A stretch of DNA of 64,000 bases. It comes from Amphibalanus amphitrite (taxonomy: Eukaryota; Arthropoda; Thecostraca; Balanomorpha; Balanidae). This document shows, in pieces, positions 22,101 through 37,100 of this stretch (the first letter of the stretch is position 1; the number at the start of each line of letters is the position of its first letter). The translations under genes and the position numbers were made by a program. The DNA lies in the NCBI RefSeq assembly GCF_019059575.1, contig NW_024881780.1, positions 558,001-622,000 of the forward strand. Reading direction: 5' to 3'. The notes beneath the pieces are model-generated. The model had not been told where the DNA came from. It saw nothing but the letters and a program-made list of their open reading frames with translations, and ran no database searches.

Positions 22101-25100
22101 AGGTTGTTTGAAAAGACAAACACTATTCGTTAGAATTGTGTTTTTCTATTGAAAAACAACCGGAGCGGTCGTTCTCCGGGCTATGTTTTGCAAGTCTGGC
22201 AGCGAATCGAGACATCTTGATTGGGGCCTAGACGAAATGTACAATCTTCGTAAAAAGTTCAGTGTATGGGCTCCCGGAGGCGATCTACCTGATGGCAACG
22301 GTCGCTACTCGCTTAAAACCTCGTGGCACGTGGCACGTGCGATTCCATTTTCCCCATGTTAAGTCAACGGGGTTTTGGACACTTTTTGCGCGATCGCCAA
22401 TGGCGGGAAAACGAGCCAAGGAAGAGGTGGTTTTCTTCCCAGCATTTTATGGCAAACACGTTCCGGTACACGCCAGTGTGCGCTGTATACCCCTCAGAAT
22501 CTCGGAACGTGTCTTTGCACGAGATCAAAGTTGGAATTTTGCTGTGTTCCATGTTAAGTCAATGGACGGCGATGTCGAGACTTTGCAGAGACATTTTCAT
22601 TCGATCTTTATACAAAATTTTAGAGATAGATTTCGCCCAAACTCTTATATCTTGTAGAGAAAGGAGCATAGTACATGCTGGTATGCTTCGTTAAGCTGGC
22701 AGAAATCGTTTTTTCTTGTAAAGTTCATTTGAAAATTAAAATTTTTAACATGGAAAGTCAATAGGAGCGTCTTTATTCCTCTATAACTTTTATCGTTAGT
22801 AAAATATATAGGTGAAAAGTTAATATAATATACAACTTTTGATGCTCTTTCCACTGATGTATAGAACGTCACTGCACGATGTGCCGTTTTTAAGAAAAGT
22901 TGTAAAAAGGCAGGGCTCGACTGTGACTTGAACCCAACCACATTAGAGTATACGAACAGGTGACGGAGATACCTCCCGTGTGCGGATGCGACACTGATTA
23001 TTGCTAAATATTAGCAGTAGGCCGCCTGTGGGGTGCCTTTACAAACCTTATATCTCTGCAACCACTGGACCGATTCACTCGCGGTCTTTTGTGTGGGATA
23101 GCTTCTTCCTTTCTTACACGTAGTGTGCTATTCTCGATGCGTATGGGTGACCCCTAATGCACGTGCCACGTGCAAAACGATGAGAAGTCAGTTCAGTAAC
23201 AAGTCTAATAACTCTGTAGTTAGTTTGCCGATTGCGCTGGTACTTTGCATGGATGTTGGCACGCACCCGGCAATGCATTTCCATGTGTCACGGTTGGGGT
23301 GCCGCTGCACGTGCGCACGGGCAGGGTGACGCTTCCAGATCTCGAGAACGGCTGGGCCGATTGTGATAAAAGTTGGCACACCGTTAGGGATCGGTGAGTA
23401 GGGTGCCGTGCACAAGTCAGATGGGACCCATTTGGCACGTGCGCACGTGCAGGCTGACGCTTCCAGATCTCAAGAACGGCTGGGCCGACTGTGCTCAAAT
23501 TTGGCATACCGCTAGAGACTGGTTAGTAGGATGCCGTGCACAAGTCAGTTAGTATGTATTTCCATGTGCCACGGTTGGAATGCAGCTGCACGTGCGCACG
23601 TGCAGGGTGACGCTTTCATATCTCGAGAACGGCCGGGCCGATTGTTATCAAACTTAGCACACCGCCAGAGATCGGCGAATAGGGTGCCGTGCAAAAGTCA
23701 GTTGGAACCATTTTGCACGTGCGCACGTGCAGTGTGACGCTTCCGGATCTCTAAAATGGCCGTGCCGATTGCACTCAAATTTGGCACACCGCTACAGACC
23801 GGCGAATAGGGTGCCGTGCACGTCAGTCCGTAGCACACCCACTCCGGTCTGCACGTGCCAGGCTCATCCTTTCGTTTGGCGGCGGGCGTTTTTGCGGCGT
23901 TACAGAGGTGCTTGCTCAAACAACCTGCGGTCCCGCGATGCGGAGCCCAGCATCGCAGATGCTGGTAACCGCAGGTTGTTTGAAAAGACAAACACTATTC
24001 GTTAGAATTGTGTTTTTCTATTGAAAAACAACCGGAGCGGTCCTTCTCCGGGCTATGTTTTGCAAGTCTGGCAGCGAATCGAGACATCTTGATTGGGGCC
24101 TAGACGAATCGCTCAATTTCCGTAAAAAGTTCAGGGTATGGGCTCCCGCAGGCGATCTACTTGATGGCATCGGTCGCTACTCGCTAAGAAGTCTTTTGCG
24201 CGTGGCACGTGCGATTCCATTTTCCCCATGTTAAGTCAACGGGGTTTTGGACACTTTTTGCGCGATCGCGAATGGCGGGAAAACGAGCCAAGGAAGAGGT
24301 GGTTTTCTTCCCAGCATTTTATGGCAAACACGTTTGGGTACACGCCAGTGTGCGCTGTATACCCCTCAGAATCTCGGAATGTGTCTTTGCACGAGGTCAA
24401 AGTTGGAATTTTGCTGTGTCCCATGTTAAGTCAATGGACGGCGATGCCGAGACTTTGCAGAGACATTTTCATTCGTTCATTGTACAAAATTTTAGAGATA
24501 GAATTCGCCCAAACTCTTATATCTTGTAGAGAAAGGAGCATAGTACATGTTGGTATGCTTCGTTAAGCTGGCAGAAATCGTTTTTTTCTAATAAAGTTCA
24601 TTTGAAAATTAAAATTTTTAACATGGAAAGTCAATGGGAGCGTCTTTGTTGCTTAATAACTTTTTACGTTGCAGATATACCAAAGTGAAAAGTTAATAAA
24701 ATATACAACTTTCGATGCTCTTTCCACTGATGCATAGAACGTCACTGCACGATGTGCCGTTTTTAAGAAAAGTTGTAAAAAAGCAGGGCTCGACTGTGAC
24801 TTGAACCCAACCACATTAGACTATACGAACAGGTGACGGCGATACCTCCCGTGTGCGGATGCGCCACTGATTATTGCTGAATATTAGCAGTCGGCCGCCG
24901 TGGGGGCGCCTTTGCAAAGGTTATATCTCCACAACCGCTTGACCGCTTCACTCGCGGTCTTTTGAGTGAGATAGCTTCTTCCTTTCTCACACGTAGTGTG
25001 CTACTCTCGATGCGTATGTGTGACCCCTAATGCACGTGCCACGTGCAAAACGAAGAGGTGTCAGTTCGGTAGCAAGTGTAATAACTCTAGTTATTTTGCC

Positions 25101-28100
25101 GATTGCGCTGATCCTTGGCATGGATGTAGGCACCCGCCGGGTAATACATTTCTGTGTGTCACGGTTGGGGTGCCGCTGCACGTGCGCACGGGCAGGGTGA
25201 CGCTTCCAGATCTTGAGAACGGCTGGGCCGATTGTGATCAAAGTTGGCACACCGTTAGGGCTCGGCGAGTAGGGTGCCGTGCACAAGTCAGATGGGACCC
25301 AGTTTGCACGTGCGCACGTGCAGGCTGACGCTTCCATATCTCAAGAACGGCTGGACCGGCTGTGCTCAAATTTGGCATACCACTAGAGACTGGTTAGTAG
25401 GGTGCCGTGCACAAGTCAGTAAGTATGTATTTTCATGTGCCACGGCTGGGGTGCAGCTGCACGTGCGCACGGGCAGGGGTCGCTTCCCGATCTTGGAAAC
25501 GGCTGGGCCGATTCAGATTAAATTTGGTAGCCGTGCACAAGTCAGTTAGTATGCATTTTTATGTGCCACGGTTGGGGTGCAGCTGCACGTGCGCACGGGT
25601 AGGGGTCGTTTCCCGATCTTGGAAACGGCTGGGCCGATTCAGATTAAATTTGGTACATCGCTAGAAACCGGCGAATAGAGTGCCGTGCACAAGTCAATTG
25701 GGACCCAGGTTGCACGTGCGCACGTGCAGGGTGTCACTTCCAGATCTCGAAAACGGCCGGGTCGATTGCACTCAAATTTGGCAAACCGCTAGAGACCGGT
25801 TAGTAGAGTGCAGTGCACGTCAGTTCGTAGCACACCCTCTCCGGTCTGCACGTGTAAGGCTCATCCTCTCGTTTGGCGGCGGGTGTTTTGGTGGCGTTAC
25901 AGAGGTGCTTGCTCAAACAACCTGCGGTCCCGCGATGCGGAGCCCAGCATCGCAGATGCTGGGTATTTGATTGTGAGATCCTTGCTGTCAGTGTCAATAA
26001 CCGCAGGTTGTTTGAAAAGACAAACACTATTCGTTAGAATTGTGTTTTTCTATTGAAAAACAACCGGAGCGGTCGTTGTCCGGGCTATGTTTTGCAAGTC
26101 TGGCAGCGAATTGGGGCAACTTGGTAGGGGCCTAGACGAAATGTACAATCTTCGTAAAAAGTTCAGTGTATGGGCTCCCGGAGGCGATCTTCCTTATGGC
26201 ACCGGTCGCTACTCGCTTAAAACCTCGTGGCACGTGGCACGTGCGATTCCATTTTCCCCATGTTAGGTCAACGGGGTTTTGGACACTTTTTGCGCCATCG
26301 GGAATGGCGGAAAAACGAGCCAAGAAAGGGGTGGTTTTCATCCCAGCATTTTATGGCAAACACGTTTGGGTACACGCTAGTGTGCGCTGTATACCCCTCA
26401 GAATCTCGGAACGTGTCTTTGCACGAGGTCAAAGTTGGAATTTTGCTGTGTCCCATGTTAAGTCAATGGACGGCGATGTCGAGACTTTGCAGAGACATTT
26501 TCATTCGATCTTTGTACAAAATTTTAGAGATAGATTTCGCCCAAACTCTTATATCTTGTAGAGGAAAGAGCATAGTACTTGCTGGTATGCTTCGTTAAGG
26601 TGGCAAAACTCATTTTTTCTTTTAAAGTTAATTTGAAATTTAGAATTTTTAACATGGAAAGTCAATGGGAGCGTCTTTATTCCTCTATAACTTTTATCTT
26701 TAGTAAGATATATAGGTGAAAAGTTAATATAATATACAACTTTTGATGCTCTTTCCACTGATGCATAGGACGTCACTGCACGATGTGCCGTTTTTAAGAA
26801 AAGCTGTAAAAAATCAGGGCTCGACTGTGACTTGAACCCAACCACATTAGAGTATACGAACAGGTGACGGGGATACCTCCCGTGTGCGGATGCGACACTG
26901 ATTATTGCTAAATATTAGCATCCGGCCGCCTGTGGGGTGCCTTTAGAAACCTTATATCTCTGCAACCACTGGACCGATTCACTCGCGGTCTTTTGTGTGG
27001 GACAGCTCCTCCCTTTCTGACACGTATTGTGCTATTCTCGATGCGTATGGGTGACCCCTAATGCACGTGCCACGTGCAAAACGAAGAGGTGTCAGTTCGG
27101 TAACAAGTCTAATAACTCTGTAGTTAGTTTGCCGATTGCGCTGATACTTGGCATGGTTGTAGGCACCTGCCGCGCAATGCATTTCCATGTGTCACGGTTG
27201 GGGTGCCGCTGCACGTGCACACGGGCAGGGTGACGCTTCCAGGTCTCGAGAACGGCTGGGCCGATTGTGATCAAAGTTGGCACACCGTTAGGGATCGGCG
27301 AGTAGGGTGCCGTGCACAAATCAGATGGGACCCAGTTTGCACGTGCGCACGTGCAGACTGACGCTTCCATATCTCAAGAACGGCCGGGCCGACTGTGTTA
27401 AAATTTGGCATGCCACTAGAGACTGGTTAGTAGGGTGCCGTGCACAAGTCAGTAAGTATGTATTTTCATGTGCCGCGGTTGGGGTGCAACTGCACGTGCG
27501 CACGTGTAGGGGTCGTTTCCAGATCTTGGAAACGGCTGGGCCGAATGCGATTAAATTTGGTACATCGCTAGAAACCGGCGAATAGAGTGCCGTGCACAAG
27601 TCAATTGAGACCTATGCTGCACGTGCGCACGTGCAGGGTGTCGCTTCCAGATCTCGAAAACGGCCGGGTCGATTGCACTCAAATTTGGCACACCGCTATA
27701 GACCGGCGAATAGGGTGCCGTGCACGTCAGTCCGTAGCACACCGACTCCGGTCTGCACGTGCAAGGCTCATTCTCTCGTTTGGCGGCGGGCGTTTTCGCT
27801 GCGTTTACAAAGGTGCTTGCTCAAACAACCTGCGGTCCCGCGATGCGGAGCCCGGCATCGCAGATGCCGGTAACCGCAGGTTGTTTGAAAAGACAAACAC
27901 TATTCGTTAGAATTGTGTTTTTCTATTGAAAAACAACCGGAGCGGTCCTTCTCCGGGCTATGTTTTGCATGTCTGGCCGCGAATTGGGGCAACTTGGGTC
28001 AGGCCTAAACTTGTGGCTCGATTTTCTTAAAAATTTCAGTGTATGGGCTCTCGGGGGCGATCTACCTGATGGCACCGGTCGCTACTCGCTTAAAACCTCG

Positions 28101-31100
28101 TGGCACGTGGCACGTGCGATTCCATTTTCCCCATGTTAAGTCAATGGGGTTTTGAACACTTTTTGCGCGATCGCGAATAGCGGGAAAACGAGCCAAGAAG
28201 GAGGTGGTTTTCTTCCCAGCATTTTATGGCAAACACGTTCAGGTACACGCTAGTGTGCTCCGTATACCCCTCAGAACTTCGTAACGTGTCTTTGCACGAG
28301 GTCAAAGTTGAACTTTTTTCGCTCCCCATGTTAAGTCAATGGGCGTTTTTGCAGAGACTTTTTCATTCGCTCATTGTACAAAATTATATGATACGATTTT
28401 GTTTAAACTTTCAGGACTTGTTGAGAAAAGACCATAGAACATGTTGTTATGCTTCTTTAAGCTGTGCAAATTCGTTTGTTGTCTTTAGGCTTCTTTAAAA
28501 ATGAAAAATTTTAACATGGAAAGTCAATGGGAGCGTCTTTGGTGCTTAATAACTTTGTACCTTGAAGACATATTCAAGTGAAAAGTTGATATTTTATACA
28601 ACTTTTGATGCTCTTTCCAATGATATATACAACTTTATTGCACGTGGTGCCGTTTTTGAGAAATATAGTAAAAAAGCACGACATTACCGAGATTTGAGCT
28701 CAGACCTATATCGTTACGGTGTCAGGCGGACACGAGGACAGGTGGCGCCGCCGCCGCCCGCATAGCGGCGGGAATGTGAACTAACCTGTTTACCATCTAT
28801 GGTATGGTACCATCGGGGGACCGGCCGCCGTCGGCACCATTTCGGGACTTTGCATCGCAATAAAAGGCTTATTTACAATTGAAAATGGACTAGCGAGAGT
28901 CGTTATGGAATCAGAATTTGATGCTGTACAAAACTAGGCGCCTATTTTCATTGTGATGGCATCACAGACTACACCGCTAACCCCAATAAAGCAGATTTAT
29001 GTCGCGTCATCGATGATTACATATAATGTTTCTTTGATATATATGTAGTCGGGTCTTTCAGCTGCGTTCCTCCCCTCCCTCGCCGCGCTGGCGGGTCGGC
29101 CATCCGCGCCCTGCCGCCCGCCGGCTGCTGGCCGGTCAGCTGGCCGGTCAGCTGGTCGCCCGCGGCTGTCGGTGCAGTGCGGGATGCCTACTTGCGGGGG
29201 GCCGTCGTGGCGGCGGCCCGGGTGGACTGGGCGAGCAGTGAGTTGGGGAGCGCTGCGCTGTCGGTGCTCTAGTTTGCATTGCGTTCGCATGATACGGCTT
29301 GAGCCAATACAGAGTGAACTGATTGAGCTGAGCAAGTCTTTATATACATTGAAAAGTAAAGCACTTTTTACTGCATCTACGGTGAGATGCTAGATAAAAT
29401 TTATGGTCTACCTAATGGTACCCATTACTTAACAATTAAGTGAATCATTTCGTCGCTAAACTCTCGTAAATTCGTATGTCCGCCTCACTATGGAGTTTGG
29501 ACCGTAACGTATGGTCTTTGCTCAGACAGTATACGAACAGGTGACGGGGATACCTCCCATAGAAGGATGCGACACGATTTTACTGCTAAATAGCGGCCGG
29601 CCGCCGTGGGGACGTTTTTGTACGACTTATATCTCGGCAACCACTGGGCTGATACACGTGCGGTTTTTTGTGTTGGGTAGCTTTTTTCCTTCTTTCACAT
29701 AGTGTGCTACTCTCGATGCATATGGGTGACCCCTAACGCACGTTCCACGTGCAAAGCCAAGAGGTGCCTGTTTTGTAATAAGTGCAATAGCTCGCGGTAA
29801 TTACTGGGTAGAGTGCCGTGCACAAGTCAATTGGGGCCTAGGCTGCACGTGCGCACGTGCAGGGTGTCGCTTCCAGATCTCGAAAACGGCCGGGTCGATT
29901 GCACTCAAATTTGGCACACCGCTATAGACCGACGAATAGGGTGCCGTGCACGTCAGTCCGTAGCACACCGACTGCGGTCTGCACGTGCAAGGCTCATCCT
30001 CTCGTTTGGTGGCGGGCGTTTTTGCTGCGTTTACAAAGGTGCTTGCTCAAACAACCTGCGGTCCCGCGATGCGGAGCCCGGCATCGCAGATGCCGGTAAC
30101 CGCAGGTTGTTTGAAAAGACAAACACTATTCGTTAGAATTGTGTTTTTCTATTGAAAAACAACCGGAGCGGTCGTTCTCCGGGCTATGTTTTGCAAGTCT
30201 GGCCGCGAATCAGTACAACTTGGTCGCAGCCTAGACGAATCGCTCAATCTCCGTAAAAATTTCAGTGTATGGGCTCTCGGGGGCGATCTACCTGATGGCA
30301 TTAGTCGCTACTCGCTTAAAATCTCGTGGCACGTGGCACGTGCGATTCCATTTTTTCCATAGTAAGTCAATGGGGTTTTGGGGCACTTTTTGTGCGATCG
30401 CGAATAGCGGGAAAACGAGCCAAGGGAGAGGTGGTTTTCTTCCCAGCATTTTATGGGAAACACGTTCCGGTACACGCCAGTGTGCGCCGTACACCCCTTA
30501 GAAGTTCGTAACGTGTCTTTGCTCGAGGTCAAAGTTGAACTTTTTTCGCTCCCCATGTTAAGTCAATGGGCGCTTTTGCAGAGACATTTTCATTTGTTCA
30601 TTGTACAAAACTATATGATACGATTTTGTTTAAACTGTCAGGACCTGTTGAGAAACGACCATAGAACATGTTGTTATGCTTCGTTAAGCTCTCAGAATTC
30701 GTTTGGTCTTTTTAAGCTCGTTTAGAAATGAAAAATTTTAACATGGAAAGTCAATGGGGGCGTCTTTGGTGCTTAATAACTTTGTACGTTGAAGATATAT
30801 TTAAGTGAAAAGTTGATAGGATATACAACTTTTGATGCTCTTTCCAATGATATATAGAGCATTATTGCACGTTGTGCCGTTTTTGATGAATTTAGTAAAA
30901 AAGCACGACATTACCGAGATTTGAGCTCACACCTATATATGGTCTTGCTCAGACAGTATACGAACAGGTGACGGGGATACCTCCCAATGAAGGATGCGAT
31001 TTAATGCTAAATATTAGCGGCCGGCCTCCGTGGGGACGTTTTTGCACGACTTATATCTCCGCAAGCAGGGGACCGATACACTTGCAGTTTTTTGTAAGGG

Positions 31101-34100
31101 GTAGCGTATACCCTTCTTACAAGTACTTCACTATGGACGATGCATGCGGGTGACCCCTATTGCACGTGACACGTGTAAAACGGAGAGGTGTCAGTTTTGT
31201 AATAAGTGCAATAACTCGGTAATTACTGGGCCGATTGCGCTGAAACTTGGTATGGAGGTAGTCACCTACTAGGCGATTCATTTTTATGTGCCACGGTAGG
31301 GGTGCCGCTGCACGTGCGCACGTGCAGGGTGACGCTTCCAGATCTCGTGACCGGCCGGGCCGATTGAGTTCAAATTTGGTACACCGCTAGAGACCGGTTA
31401 GTAGGGTGCCGTGCGGAGGTCAGTAAGGACCAATCTTGCACGTGCGCACGTGCAGGGTGAGGCTTTCAGATCTCAGGAACGGCCGGGACGATTGAACTCA
31501 AATTCGGCACACTTCTAGGGACCGATCAGTAGGGTGCCGTGCACAAGTCAGTTAGTATGTATTTCCATGTGCCCAGACTGGGGTGCAGCTGCACGTGCGC
31601 ACGTGCAGGGTGACGTTTTCAGATCTCGAGAACGGCCAGGCCGGATGAGCTCAAATTTGGTACACCGCTAGAGACCGGCGAATAGGGTGCCGTGCAAAAG
31701 TCAGATGGGACCATTTTGCACGTGCGCACGTGCAGGGTGTCGTTTCCAGATCTCGAAAACGGCCGGGTCGATTGCACTCAAATTTGGCACACCGCTAGAG
31801 ACCGGTTAGTTGAGTGCAGTGCACGTCAGTTCGTAGCACACCCACTCTGATCTGCACGTGCAAGGCTCATCCTCTCGTTTGGCGGCGGGCGTTTTTGCGG
31901 CGTTACAGAGGTGCTTGCTCAAACAACCTGCGGTCCCGCGATGCGGAGCCCAGCATCGCAGATGCTGGTAACCGCAGGTTGTTTGAAAAGACAAACACTA
32001 TTCGTTAGAATTGTGTTTTTCTATTGAAAAACAACCGGAGCGGTCCTTCTCCGGGCTATGTTTTGCAAGTCTGGCCGCGAATTGGGGCAACTTGACCGGG
32101 GCCTAAACGTGCATTGCGATTTTCGTAAAAAGTTCAGTGCATGGGCTCCCGGAGGCGATCTACCTGATGGCACCGGTCGCTACTCGCTTAAAACCTCGTG
32201 GCACGTGGCACGTGCGATTCCATTTTTCCCATAGTAAGTCAATGGGGTTTTGGGACACTTTTTGCGCAATCGCGAATAGCGGGAAAACGAGCCAAGAAGG
32301 AGGTGGTTTTCTTCCCAGCATTTTATGGCAAACACGTTCAGGTACACGCTAGTGTGCGCCGTATACCCCTCAGAACTTCGTAACGTGTCTTTGCACGAGG
32401 TCAAAGTTGAACTTTTTTCGCTCCCCATGTTAAGTCAATGGGCGTTTTTGCAGAGACTTTTTCATTCGCTCATTGTACAAAATTATATGATACGATTTTG
32501 TTTAAACTTTCAGGACTTGTTGAGAAAAGACCATAGAACATGTTGTTATGCTTCTTTAAGCTGTGCAAATTCGTTTGTTGTCTTTAGGCTTCTTTAAAAA
32601 TGAAAAATTTTAACATGGAAAGTCAATGGGAGCGTCTTTGGTGCTTAATAACTTTGTACCTTGAAGACATATTCAAGTGAAAAGTTGATATTTTATACAA
32701 CTTTTGATGCTCTTTCCAATGATATATACAACTTTATTGCACGTGGTGCCGTTTTTGAGAAATATAGTAAAAAAGCACGACATTACCAAGATTTGAGCTC
32801 AGACCTATATCGTTACGGTGTCAGGCGGACACGAGGACAGGTGGCGCCGCCGCCGCCCGCATAGCGGCGGGAATGTGAACTAACCTGTTTACCATCTATG
32901 GTATGGTACCATCGGGGGACCGGCCGCCGTCGGCACCATTTCGGGACTTTGCATCGCAATAAAAGGCTTATTTACAATTGAAAATGGACTAGCGAGAGTC
33001 GTTATGGAATCAGAATTTGATGCTGTACAAAACTAGGCGCCTATTTTCATTGTGATGGCATCACAGACTACACCGCTAACCCCAATAAAGCAGATTTATG
33101 TCGCGTCATCGATGATTACATATAATGTTTCTTTGATATACAGGGTGTCCGGAAAGTCCTGGCGCTTCTTTTGGACGCCGTGTAACGCGCGCTGTGATTA
33201 TTGGACATTCAGCCAATCATCACAGACATGACCCCTCGTTGATTGCTCAGCCAGGGGTCGTGTAAATATGACCTTGAAATCGTTTTCAGTGATGGGTAGA
33301 TGGGCGAAGATGCGCCTTGTCGCTGAATGCCTGCGCGCGGCGGCCGGGTGCGACTTGAACGAGGCGCGAGTTGCAGCGCGATGCGGCGTTTTTCGATGAA
33401 TGGTTTAGCAGGTAAAGGTTTATTTCGACTCGGGAATTCCTTAAAAAATATCCTCAGACCGTTTCGAACGCGATATGGGAACGGAGCAGCATTTCAACGC
33501 GACAATCGAAGAAAGTGCGGGGGTCTGATGGACAAAAATGTCCCATCATCTTCGTCAATGTCGAATAAATGAATAACAGGCTGGCCCACGAGGGGTTCCT
33601 GGACAGCCACATCAACCCGAGGGTCAAGACGACATGCCCTAAGGGTCACTTCGCATTTCAACAGCACAGAGCACCCTCCAACAACGCCGCCGCCATTCAA
33701 GCTAAACTGACAGAGGAGCTTGCCGGGCCAGATCACCGTGGCGAAATGAGATTAGGCCGCCTTATTCTCCTAACCTGACCCGCTCGACTAAGGCGTGCTA
33801 CGCGTTTTGTAGAACAGGATCTAGGCCATTTCTCACCCCAACCTGGAGTCGCTGAAGACTCGCATCATGACAGCATGGGAGGACCTGGAAATGCCCCGCA
33901 TCGTCAAAACCCGCAGACGCTTCCTCCCCTACGTCGAGGCCGTCGTCGGCGCCGACGGTGGTTACATTGAATGAGCACGTAGCGGAAGCATGTGGCTTGG
34001 TGTCCCTGGTCATTGTTTTGATCCATTGATTAGTATCTATGAACCAATGGCATTTGTTTTAGAAAATGTTGAAAAGCGCCAGAACTATCCGGACACCCTG

Positions 34101-37100
34101 TATATGTAGTCGGGTCTTTCAGCTGCGTTCCTCCCCTCCCTCGCCGCGCCGGCGGGTCGGCCATCCGCGCCCTGCCGCCCGCCGGCTGCTGGCCGGTCAG
34201 CTGGCCGGTCAGCTGGTCGCCCGCGGCTGTCGGTGCAGTGCGGGATGCCTACTTGCGGGGGGCCGTCGTGGCGGCGGCCCGGGTGGACTGGGCGAGCAGT
34301 GAGTTGGGGAGCGCTGCGCTGTCGGTGCTCTAGTTTGCATTGCGTTCGCATGATACGGCTTGAGCCAATACAGAGTGAACTGATTGAGCTGAGCAAGTCT
34401 TTATATACATTGAAAAGTAAAGCACTTTTTACTGCATCTACGGTGAGATGCTAGATAAAATTTATGGTCTACCTAATGGTACCCATTACTTAACAATTAA
34501 GTGAATCATTTCGTCGCTAAACTCTCGTAAATTCGTATGTCCGCCTCACTATGGAGTTTGGACCGTAACGTATGGTCTTTGCTCAGACAGTATACGAACA
34601 GGTGACGGGGATACCTCCCATAGAAGGATGCGACACGATTTTACTGCTAAATAGCGGCCGGCCGCCGTGGGGACGTTTTTGTACGACTTATATCTCGGCA
34701 ACCACTGGGCTGATACACGTGCGGTTTTTTGTGTTGGGTAGCTTTTTTCCTTCTTTCACATAGTGTGCTACTCTCGATGCATATGGGTGACCCCTAACGC
34801 ACGTTCCACGTGCAAAGCCAAGAGGTGCCTGTTTTGTAATAAGTGCAATAGCTCGCGGTAATTACTGGGCCGATTGCGCTAAAACTTGGCATGGAGGTAG
34901 ACACATTCCAGGCGATGCATTTCCACGTGTCTTGGTAGGGGTGCAACTGCACGTGCGCACGGGCAGGGTGACGCTTCCAGATGTCGAGAACGGCTGGGCC
35001 GATTGTGATCAAACTTGGCACACCGCTAGAGGCTGGTAAGTAGGGTGCCGTGCACAAGTCAGATGGGACCCGCTATGCACGTGCGCACGTGCAGGCTGAC
35101 GCTTCCAGATCTCAAGAACGGCTGGGCCGACTCTGCTGAAATTTGGCATACCGCTAGAGACTGGTTAGTAGGGTGCCGTGCACAAGTCAGTTAGTATGTA
35201 TTTTCATGTGCCACGGTTGGGGTGCAGTTGCACCAGCGCACGTGTAGGGGTCGCTTCCAGATCTTGAAATTGACGGGGCTGATTGAGCTCCAATTTGGTA
35301 CACCGCTAGAAACCGGCGAATAGAGTGCCGTGCACAAGTCAATTGGGGCCTAGGCTGCACGTGCGCACGTGCAGGGTGTCGCTTCCAGATCTCGAAAACG
35401 GCCGGGTCGATTGCACTCAAATTTGGCACACCGCTATAGACCGGCGAATAGGGTGCAGTGCACGTCAGTCCGTAGCACACCGACTCCGGTCTGCACGTGC
35501 AAGGCTCATTCTCTCGTTTGGTGGCGGGCGTTTTTGCTGCGTTTACAAAGGTGCTTGCTCAAACAACCTGCGGTCCCGCGATGCGGAGCCCGGCATCGCA
35601 GATGCCGGTAATCAAAGTCACTTCGGTAGTCTTACGGTACTTTGGTTTAAAAGGCTGTGCTCTTTTGATTTGAAACACTAAAATATAAATGATGGATATC
35701 TTTTAATATCATGTTTTTATCACTTACCGAATGGCAATCACCGTCATCTCTTGAAAGCTCTATTTTAACCGCAGGTTGTTTGAAAAGACAAACACTATTC
35801 GTTAGAATTGTGTTTTTCTATTGAAAAACAACCGGAGCGGTCGTTCTCCGGGCTATGTTTTGCAAGTCTGGCCGCGAATCAGTACAACTTGGTCGCAGCC
35901 TAGACGAATCGCTCAATCTCCGTAAAAATTTCAGTGTATGGGCTCTCGGGGGCGATCTACCTGATGGCATTAGTCGCTACTCGCTTAAAATCTCGTGGCA
36001 CGTGGCACGTGCGATTCCATTTTTTCCATAGTAAGTCAATGGGGTTTTGGGGCACTTTTTGTGCGATCGCGAATAGCGGGAAAACGAGCCAAGGGAGAGG
36101 TGGTTTTCTTCCCAGCATTTTATGGGAAACACGTTCCGGTACACGCCAGTGTGCGCCGTACACCCCTTAGAAGTTCGTAACGTGTCTTTGCTCGAGGTCA
36201 AAGTTGAACTTTTTTCGCTCCCCATGTTAAGTCAATGGGCGCTTTTGCAGAGACATTTTCATTTGTTCATTGTACAAAACTATATGATACGATTTTGTTT
36301 AAACTGTCAGGACCTGTTGAGAAACGACCATAGAACATGTTGTTATGCTTCGTTAAGCTCTCAGAATTCGTTTGGTCTTTTTAAGCTCGTTTAGAAATGA
36401 AAAATTTTAACATGGAAAGTCAATGGGGGCGTCTTTGGTGCTTAATAACTTTGTACGTTGAAGATATATTTAAGTGAAAAGTTGATAGGATATACAACTT
36501 TTGATGCTCTTTCCAATGATATATAGAGCATTATTGCACGTTGTGCCGTTTTTGATGAATTTAGTAAAAAAGCACGACATTACCGAGATTTGAGCTCACA
36601 CCTATATATGGTCTTGCTCAGACAGTATACGAACAGGTGACGGGGATACCTCCCAATGAAGGATGCGATTTAATGCTAAATATTAGCGGCCGGCCTCCGT
36701 GGGGACGTTTTTGCACGACTTATATCTCCGCAAGCAGGGGACCGATACACTTGCAGTTTTTTGTAAGGGGTAGCGTATACCCTTCTTACAAGTACTTCAC
36801 TATGGACGATGCATGCGGGTGACCCCTATTGCACGTGACACGTGTAAAACGGAGAGGTGTCAGTTTTGTAATAAGTGCAATAACTCGGTAATTACTGGGC
36901 CGATTGCGCTGAAACTTGGTATGGAGGTAGTCACCTACTAGGCGATTCATTTTTATGTGCCACGGTAGGGGTGCCGCTGCACGTGCGCACGTGCAGGGTG
37001 ACGCTTCCAGATCTCGTGACCGGCCGGGCCGATTGAGTTCAAATTTGGTACACCGCTAGAGACCGGTTAGTAGGGTGCCGTGCGGAGGTCAGTAAGGACC

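Larger units (their letters stand above)
27871..30096 (+). mobile_element. Tandem unit U4, carrying a nested TIR element
   Basis: About 2226 bases. It has the standard head and a G:C hairpin end. It is interrupted at 28712-29509 by the TIR element described below and has lost about 450 bases of subrepeats relative to U6 (around 29808). Confidence 0.7.
31969..35608 (+). mobile_element. Tandem unit U6, with nested TIR element and mariner
   Basis: About 3640 bases. It corresponds to U4 (offset 4099) but contains a mariner inside the nested TIR element (32811-34570) and keeps the subrepeats missing from U4. The first about 200 bases differ from U4 and resemble another subtype, implying recombination between units. 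Ends with the G:C hairpin. Confidence 0.7.

Noticed and set aside
22905..22960. tRNA-like B box (complement of GACTTGAACCC) in the tandem units
   Set aside because: GGTTCAAGTC resembles a T-arm, but I could not fold a full cloverleaf or find a matching A box, so no tRNA or SINE is called.
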